Below the pieces are notes generated by a model, which made no database searches, was not told the origin of the DNA, and saw only the letters and a list, made by a program, of their open reading frames with translations. The translations under genes and the position numbers were made by a program. Positions 61,673-64,000 of a stretch of 64,000 nucleotides of DNA are shown here, piece by piece. Numbering within the stretch: position 1 is the stretch's first letter; every line of letters starts with the position of its first letter. Source of the stretch: Juglans regia (Eukaryota > Streptophyta > Magnoliopsida > Fagales > Juglandaceae); the NCBI RefSeq assembly GCF_001411555.2, contig NC_049914.1, positions 17,294,298 through 17,358,297 of the forward strand, given 5' to 3'.

Positions 61673-61862
61673 GGTTGTGTTTAGATGTTGAAGTGAGTTG
61701 AGTTGAGTTGAGTTGAGATGATAAAATATTGTTAGAATATTATTTTTTAATATTATTATTATTTTAGGATTTGAAAAAGTTGAATTGTTTATTATATTTT
61801 GTATTAAAATTTAAAAAAATTGTAATAATGAGTTGAGATGAGTTTGGTAACCAAACTCACCT
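61673..61862 (+). mobile_element. TTA-type MITE, copy 8
   Basis: GGTTGTGTTTAGATGTTG, then (GAGTT)n, GATAAAATATTGTTAGAAT, GATTTGAAAAAGTTGAAT, and AACCAAACTCACC at the right followed by TTA. Reverse complement of copy 5 in near full length. An upstream GCAGTGCTACCCATAAG block (61555-61672) appears to be another short element. Confidence 0.72.
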
Positions 61863-61972
61863 TAAGACTTATGTTTAAAAATTTTCTTAAGGAAAAAACA
61901 GTAATACCCATAAACCACACATAAACCATAGTTTTCTTTGTTGATAGTTTCATACAGGACTTGTGAAAAATC

Positions 61973-63795
61973 CTAGTTGTTGGTAGCTTTAGTAGTCAAG
62001 CCAAATCCAAAAGGAAACAGAGGATCATAATGTGAGTCACCAACATTCATCGGGAGCTGGTCCACTGTCTTGAACCACGTACGAGCGAGCTTGCCAGTGA
62101 ATCCATAGTCACCGAACAATATGTCAGCAACGCCTTGGCCTTCAGTTCCAGGAAGCCAAGCAGCAACAAGTGCATCAATCTTTGCCAGGTAGGGTTGGAT
62201 CACAACAGGGCGGCCAGAGATCACTACCACAACGCACTTGACAGCCCCACACACATTGTTGATGGTGCTTGGCCCTGGTTCTGGTATAGTTAGATTGAAG
62301 CTATCGCCAAACATTTCTGCATAGGGGAGCTCACCCACAACAACAATGGCGGCTGAAAATTTGTTGGACTTGACAAATCCTGCATCAGGGTTCTCACTGT
62401 AGACAACCTGGGTATTAGGATCAACTGTATTTTTCACGGCATTCAGGATTGTCGTACCTGTTAATGCAAATATGTCCTCTATTGTAACGCACCAGATTTG
62501 ACCGGCAAAAAGGAAAACAAAACACCCCACCAATAGAAAATCTTACTTCTGTCAAAAAACACAAAAGCAAGCGGAATGTATAGATATTTACAAATCGTAC
62601 CGATAGTGAAATCATTGCCACTAAGACCCTGCCATGTAATCGTCAAGCCTCCGCATTGATAGCCTAAGTTGTCAGCATGACTTCCTGCAACTAGTATCTT
62701 TAGCGTTTTCTTGGGGAGGGGAAGCAAGGGCCTGTCAGCAGATTTTCCATTCTTTAATAGTACAAGTGATTTTCGTACTGCCTCCCTTGCCAAGTCTCTA
62801 TGTTTCTGCCAAGTGAGACTTTAGAGATTAGATAAATAATAGGTATAGTTGTGAGTACCTAAGTGTCGTCTAATTATTTTAAAAAAAGTGAATAAATAAT
62901 TGACTTATATAAAAAAAAATTAATTTTTTAATAATAAACTCCACTCTTTTTCAAAGCGACTGCATAACATTTGCGTATTTCATGACTGTATGTAGCATTA
63001 CTCGATTGATTATAGGACACCAAAAGGATTTGACAAAACACAGATGAAGAGTATTCAAGTCATCTTAAGACATAAATTTGAGAACAGACCCTATTACCGA
63101 GTTGGCTGACAAGACTGAGATCAGCTAGTGGATTCTCAAAGAGTCCCATGATAAATTTAACCCTCAAGATTCTCTTCACAGCATCATCGATCCTGCTCAT
63201 TGGGATAATATTGTTCTTCACCTGATTGGTTAGCTCGAGAATGAACTCTGTATAGTTAAATGGGACCATGATCTGCGAAATAGGTACAAACATTTGAGAA
63301 TAGAAAAAGAAAAACATATATCCCCCTCACATGCTTGAGATCAAGGAACTGAATACTAAATGTTGACTGACCATGTCAATCCCAGCACTAACTCCAGCTT
63401 GAACAGAGTATGAATAGTTAGCATCGATTTTTTCAATACCATACCAATCTGATATGACAAAACCCTGAAACACAACCATTTGCACCTTCAATGTTTCATA
63501 TCGGCTGACCAATTTGACAACCAAACCAAGTGTTGAATTGGTTTTTGTTACCTTAAACTTTAGTTTTCCCTTTAGGAAAGCAGAGATAAGATCACCATTA
63601 GCATGCATCCTCTTCCCATTCCAGCTTGAGTACGATATCATGACTGTTGCAACACCCTTGCTGATGGAGTTAGGGTAAGCAGGCATGTGAATACTGAACA
63701 ATCCATTTGCACTGATCACAGTATTATTCTCATCAATGCCTTTGGTTGTGCCACCATCTCCCACAAAGTGCTTGGCACAGGCCGCAACCTTTTGT
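61973..63795 (-). CDS. Beta-glucosidase-like GH3 hydrolase, C-terminal part (gene continues past 64000)
   Basis: Exons on the minus strand: 63552-63795, 63372-63464, 63090-63272, 62601-62805, 61973-62457. They join in frame to ~402 residues, the last two thirds of a ~600-residue plant GH3 enzyme. [18 protein letters not shown] and the nucleophile motif [13 protein letters not shown] (Asp in SDW) are in the first two visible exons. [35 protein letters not shown] and the end [12 protein letters not shown] are in the others. The family hydrolyses terminal glucose (or xylose) from wall glucans and glycosides, usually secreted. The donor of the third visible exon would be GTCTGT, the only one that keeps frame. 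The signal peptide and N-terminus lie beyond the window. Confidence 0.9.
62835..63000. repeat. Short AT-rich dispersed repeat, copy 2, in a GH3 intron
   Basis: GTTGTGAGTACCTAAGTGTC, AAAAGTGAATAAATAATTGA and TTAATTTTTTAATAATAAAC parallel the copy at 1020-1190. Confidence 0.5.
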
Positions 63796-64000
63796 CTAGC
63801 AATAACCAATAAATCAAGTGAAATAGTTACAGCCAGGTTTCAAATTTCAGTTCATTTGATATGCTCAACAAAGAACCCGGTAAGATATTAATTTAGAGAG
63901 CTGATCTAGAACTGGAATGATTTTGTGAGGTATTTATTCTCAGCTGCTATCATCTAAAGAACTAGTCAGTAGATAGTAAGAGTATCTTAGATGATCTGTG
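63796..64000 (-). other. GH3 intron at the window edge
   Basis: Upstream of the first visible exon; no coding stretch seen in these 205 bases. Presumably intron sequence of the GH3 gene. Confidence 0.5.

Noticed and set aside
1..64000. CRISPR arrays, operons, prokaryotic defence systems, rRNA or complete tRNA genes
   Set aside because: The DNA is plant nuclear; repeats are not regularly spaced, and no full cloverleaf or rRNA core sequence was seen by eye.

Overview
The window is nuclear DNA from a flowering plant, almost certainly a woody eudicot. Genes have GT-AG introns, plant-type families (SCPL carboxypeptidase, GH29 fucosidase, GH3 glucosidase) and AT-rich spacers full of LTR retrotransposons, hAT relics and MITEs. 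A dispersed GAGATGAGATGAG-type MITE looks like those I associate with Fagales, perhaps Juglandaceae; that taxonomic placement is inference only.

Five genes can be modelled. 2851-5694 (+) is a serine carboxypeptidase with an intact S-D-H triad and nine exons. 7386-8669 (-) is a 155-residue protein with a CxxC...CxxC cluster, like the C-terminal OB fold of replication protein A. 25321-31065 (+) is a nine-exon METTL21-like (Methyltransf_16) protein methyltransferase. 54798-59055 (-) is a plant alpha-L-fucosidase (GH29). 61973-63795 (-) is the C-terminal part of a GH3 beta-glucosidase-like gene that runs off the right edge. All reading frames join correctly across the inferred introns. They look like independent housekeeping and secretory or cell-wall genes, not an operon or cluster; three (carboxypeptidase, fucosidase, GH3) probably act in the vacuole or apoplast.

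The rest is mostly mobile DNA. 9-25 kb holds LTR and hAT debris plus a 3.3-kb solo LTR (17297-20619, 5-bp TSD) nested in an element with long inverted repeats (17023-21666). 31.8-41.7 kb is a roughly 10-kb imperfect inverted duplication carrying gypsy-type gag remnants on both arms; its left arm was later hit by a miniature copia element (32044-33935) and a 2.2-kb solo LTR (36035-38276). 42.0-48.9 kb holds a LINE RNase H relic, a hairpin/direct-repeat structure, a broken hAT transposase and a recent 1.3-kb tandem duplication. 49.4-50.7 kb is a copia gag relic split by a poly(A)-tailed retroposon. Eight copies of one TTA-flanked MITE family are spread through spacers and introns.

I found no convincing new biological system. 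The most unusual features are structural: the large inverted duplication, the gag-RNase H mini-retrotransposon, the compound self-complementary microsatellite and the hairpin at 43.5 kb. No rRNA, complete tRNA or CRISPR was seen.
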